Of a stretch of 64,000 bases of DNA, positions 61,696 through 64,000 are shown piece by piece (the first letter of the stretch is position 1; each line of letters starts with the position of its first letter). The notes under the pieces are model-generated. The model searched no databases, was not told where the DNA came from, and saw only the letters and a program-made list of their open reading frames with translations. The stretch is from positions 3,592,001 through 3,656,000 of the forward strand of contig CP097899.1 of assembly GCA_023639215.1 (NCBI GenBank), read 5' to 3'. The DNA comes from Candidatus Pristimantibacillus lignocellulolyticus. GTDB taxonomy: Bacteria; Bacillota; Bacilli; Paenibacillales; Paenibacillaceae. A program made the position numbers and the translations under genes.

Positions 61696-62055
61696 ATAGA
61701 AACCTCCTCTAGCATGAGCTAAGACTTATATATTATATCCGATAACTGAGCCGAACTCTGTAATATAGCTCACAAATATGACGGAAATTATATAGATTTA
61801 TTGTACAAACCATTTCCTAGAATTGTAACTAAACTGTAAATGTTATTCAACAGTTCTTTCAAGGTTTTTAAACTCTTACTTGAGTCCGTTAAATAACATA
61901 GTGAACAAATAATAACTTACGAAATGAGTGATTACTCATAATTTTAATAATATAGGCAAAAAACATTAAATCTTTTTCATTTTAACGTAACTTTTTATTT
62001 AAACTGGAGTCTAACTGCTTAGGAATGATTTAATAAATGGAGGTTATAACAAACG

Positions 62056-62637
62056 ATGAAACATAAGAAAATTTTCATTCTATTAAGTGTAGTTATGATT
62101 TGGAGTGCAACGGTTGTACTCGCAAATGCATCTAGTTCCAAAATAAAAGTAATTATTAATGATGCGAATTTAGGCGAGATTGGTGAAAATATAGATAATA
62201 GCACGTATTTACCACTTCGCAAAGTCGGTGAAACGTTGCATGCTATAGTCGATTGGAACGCTAACACAAAGACAACTACTATTTATTCGCCGAATGTGCA
62301 TATGTTTTTATATAGTAGTAGCAATGGTGAAGAAACTACATTTGGTGAAGTGAAGAAAGGATTTAGCGGCAAGATAAAAGTGTTCGCGCAAGTAGATAAT
62401 GTGAGTTTTAAGTTGAACGATACTAAATTCACGATCGTTGACCCGAATGGAAAAGAAACGTTAATTCAGCAAATAAAAGTAGAAAAGAATCGAGATAATT
62501 ATTGGTTTGTAACAGAAGAAACCAATTATCGCTTCTCATTAAGTGGAAAATATACAATCCGATGTTACATGAAGCCTGATAATAGTGATGATTGGACGAT
62601 TACATCTGAGAAATTAATTACCTCGTCTGCTAACTAA
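62056..62637 (+). CDS. secreted stalk-domain (copper amine oxidase N-terminal-like) protein
   Basis: A 193-residue secreted protein. Signal peptide (about 1-25, ending VVLANA). The domain TYLPLRKVGETLHAIVDWNA, followed by TKTTTIYS, is the copper-amine-oxidase N-terminal-like stalk that many Paenibacillus surface proteins carry; no catalytic oxidase domain is present. The rest is beta-rich (about 95-185). ATG 62056 follows GGAGG. The 360-bp gap before it is divergent with the MBL gene and A/T-rich; I see no confident promoter in it. Confidence 0.8.
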   Translation: MKHKKIFILLSVVMIWSATVVLANASSSKIKVIINDANLGEIGENIDNSTYLPLRKVGETLHAIVDWNANTKTTTIYSPNVHMFLYSSSNGEETTFGEVKKGFSGKIKVFAQVDNVSFKLNDTKFTIVDPNGKETLIQQIKVEKNRDNYWFVTEETNYRFSLSGKYTIRCYMKPDNSDDWTITSEKLITSSAN

Positions 62638-62717
62638 ATCCTGTTTGACCATGGCAGAACATTCTGTTAACATGATAACGTATAAATTATATTTTCAACT
62701 GAAATGGGGTAACTACT

Positions 62718-63026
62718 GTGAGTGAACATCAACATGATGCAGATTGTGGCTGTGGCGAAGACCATGAGCATGAAGAACATGTGTTTATCATAGCAAATGA
62801 TGAAGGCGAAGAACGTGAAATGGTAATGGTATATACATTTGAGTCTGAGGACATGATGTATGCCGTACTACTTGATCGTCAAGATCCAGAGCAAGACGGA
62901 GTAATTTTCCGTGTTGAAGAAGAAAATGAGGAAGCTTTCTTAGTCGGAATCGAAGATGACGAAGAGTGGAATCGTGTTCAAGCAATCTATGAAGAAATCG
63001 CCAACACTGAAAACGGCGAACAATAA
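62718..63026 (+). CDS. DUF1292 domain-containing protein
   Basis: A 102-residue, very acidic protein with a His/Cys-rich N-terminus (EHQHDADCGCGEDHEHEEH) that could bind a metal. The DUF1292 core (VMVYTFESEDMMYAVLLDRQ, EENEEAFLVGIEDDEEWNRV) is clear. GTG start at 62718 with GGGGT upstream. Proteins of this family often lie near ruvX-mutS2-type genes; here it stands alone. Function is unknown. Confidence 0.88.
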   Translation: MSEHQHDADCGCGEDHEHEEHVFIIANDEGEEREMVMVYTFESEDMMYAVLLDRQDPEQDGVIFRVEEENEEAFLVGIEDDEEWNRVQAIYEEIANTENGEQ

Positions 63027-63037
63027 TAGAAGCAAGT

Positions 63038-63075
63038 AAAGTAGAGCTAAGGATTTCCTTAGCTCTACTTTTTTG
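63038..63075 (+). terminator. terminator after the DUF1292 gene
   Basis: AAAGTAGAGCTAAGGA and TCCTTAGCTCTACTTT pair with a two-base loop, followed by TTT. Confidence 0.93.
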
Positions 63076-63081
63076 ACTGTT

Positions 63082-63138
63082 TACATAAAAAAACTGCCCC
63101 CAATAGATAGATGAACCTAACGCTTGGAGTGCAGTTTT
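63082..63138 (-). terminator. terminator for the leftward decarboxylase gene
   Basis: On the minus strand AAAACTGCA and CCAA pair with TTGG and GCAGTTTT, then a run of T (A-run 63087-63093 on the plus strand). Confidence 0.6.
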
Positions 63139-63155
63139 GTAGTTATTACTTATGA

Positions 63156-64000
63156 TTACGAAATAGCTGTTTCTTCGAAAATAACTTTAACGAATTCGAT
63201 GTTTCGGTCTTCTGGACCTTTAACAGGTAAACCAACTTCAACATGCTCAATAATGTAATCAATATTTTTTTGCGAAATAACTTCGCCAGGTAAAAGAATC
63301 GGTATACCTGGTGGATACACATAAATAAATTCAGCAATAATACGACCTGCTGACTCTTTGAAAGGAATCGTTTCTGTTTCCCCATAGAAAGCATCACGTG
63401 GTGTCAAAGACAATTGCGGGATATCAGGTATTTTCACGACAAGCTCACGAGCTTCTGCTCCTTCAAAATATGTTTCAGAAAGAGTTTTCAAGGCAATAAT
63501 AAGTTTTTGTATAGATTCAGAAGTATCACCTGGAGTAACAAGGCACAATATATTGTACATATCACTCATTTCAATTTCTAAGTTGAAATGTTCTCGTAAC
63601 CAGTTTTCCGTATCATAACCAGTAATGCCAAGATGTCTAACGTGAATCGTTACTTTTGTTGGGTCGAAATCGTAAGTTGCTTCATCACCAAGAATTTCTT
63701 GACCGAAGCTATACAGTCCGGGAATCTGGTTGATCGCTGCACGGGCCTGCTCAGCTAATTCAATAGCTTGATTCGCGATCGCTTCACCATTTAACGCGAG
63801 ATTTCTTCTCGAAGTATCAAGTGATGCTAATAAAATATATGAAGTTGATGTTGTTGTAAGCATACTTAGAATAGTTTGAATACGTTGAGGGTTCACAAGT
63901 CCTTTTTTGACATTAAGAACAGAACTTTGTGTCATTGACCCTCCGAGCTTGTGAACGCTTGTTGCAGCCATATCTGCGCCGGCTTCCATAGCAGACATTG
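63156..64000 (-). CDS. Orn/Lys/Arg decarboxylase family PLP enzyme, 5' part outside the window
   Basis: The C-terminal 281 codons of a fold-type I PLP decarboxylase. SVHKLGGSMTQSSVLNVKK has the PLP-binding lysine. The C-terminal domain (FYGETETIPFKESAGRIIAE, YPPGIPILLPGEVIS) is typical of the Orn/Lys/Arg decarboxylase family (SpeA/CadA-like). The frame continues upstream, past base 64000, so the ATG at 63998 is internal. Whether it uses arginine, lysine or ornithine cannot be told from this part. Confidence 0.9.
   Translation of the reverse strand, partial: MSAMEAGADMAATSVHKLGGSMTQSSVLNVKKGLVNPQRIQTILSMLTTTSTSYILLASLDTSRRNLALNGEAIANQAIELAEQARAAINQIPGLYSFGQEILGDEATYDFDPTKVTIHVRHLGITGYDTENWLREHFNLEIEMSDMYNILCLVTPGDTSESIQKLIIALKTLSETYFEGAEARELVVKIPDIPQLSLTPRDAFYGETETIPFKESAGRIIAEFIYVYPPGIPILLPGEVISQKNIDYIIEHVEVGLPVKGPEDRNIEFVKVIFEETAIS

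Overview
The window is about 64 kb of low-GC DNA from an endospore-forming member of the Bacillota, most like Paenibacillaceae. The evidence is the gene order rsmH-ftsL-pbpB-spoVD-(murF)-mraY-murD-spoVE-murG-murB-murA-divIB-ftsAZ-spoIIGA-sigE-sigG-ylmC-pgeF-yggS-sepF-ylmG-ylmH-divIVA-ileS, together with YteA, DUF5665, SLH and copper-amine-oxidase stalk proteins. Nearly all genes are on the + strand. Strong Shine-Dalgarno (SD) sequences are usual, and TTG or GTG starts are frequent.

Layout. 1-19.1 kb is the division and cell-wall cluster. 19.3-22.8 kb holds spoIIGA, sigE, an unrecognised small gene and sigG. 22.9-30.8 kb holds the ylm/sepF/divIVA cluster and a T-box-controlled, IleS2-type ileS. 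31.7-36.6 kb holds DUF5665, yteA (minus), lspA, rluD, dapL and a VOC protein. 36.7-45.9 kb is the pyr operon (pyrR-pyrB-pyrC-carA-carB-pyrF-pyrE) behind one PyrR attenuator; pyrK/pyrD are not in it. 46.1-51.7 kb is a four-gene MacB-like ABC system with two ATPases, one carrying an AbrB-like tail. 52.3-52.8 kb is a tRNA cluster. 53-58.5 kb holds a Fur-box-preceded NEAT-like/SLH surface protein, a previously untracked 31-codon arginine-rich minus-strand ORF, a tRNA-Val with a degenerate partial copy and gene debris, and a second SLH protein. 58.7-64 kb holds NAD salvage genes (pncA, pncB), DUF3892, an MBL hydrolase, a stalk-domain protein, DUF1292, and the 3' part of an Orn/Lys/Arg decarboxylase.

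Two intergenic repeat families stand out. Family A elements (about 150-190 bp) have imperfect terminal inverted repeats of about 20 bp and an internal GTAC-rich hairpin. They lie just 3' of genes at five loci, all in the same orientation, singly or in tandem with a truncated last copy, and at two loci they overlap the stop codon of the upstream gene. Family B is a unit of about 67 bp placed directly before start codons at seven loci. Its last segment (GAAAAGTTTTAGGAGG) is the ribosome binding site itself, and its GAAAAGT and ACTTTTC segments could form alternative hairpins. I do not know a published name for either family.

Other notable points: murE is missing from its expected place between spoVD and murF, where a family A element lies instead. 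A 10-bp-stem hairpin overlaps the SD of the TTG-started sigG. A good SigH-type promoter lies before ftsA. No new multi-gene system could be proven; the two repeat families are the best candidates for something undescribed.
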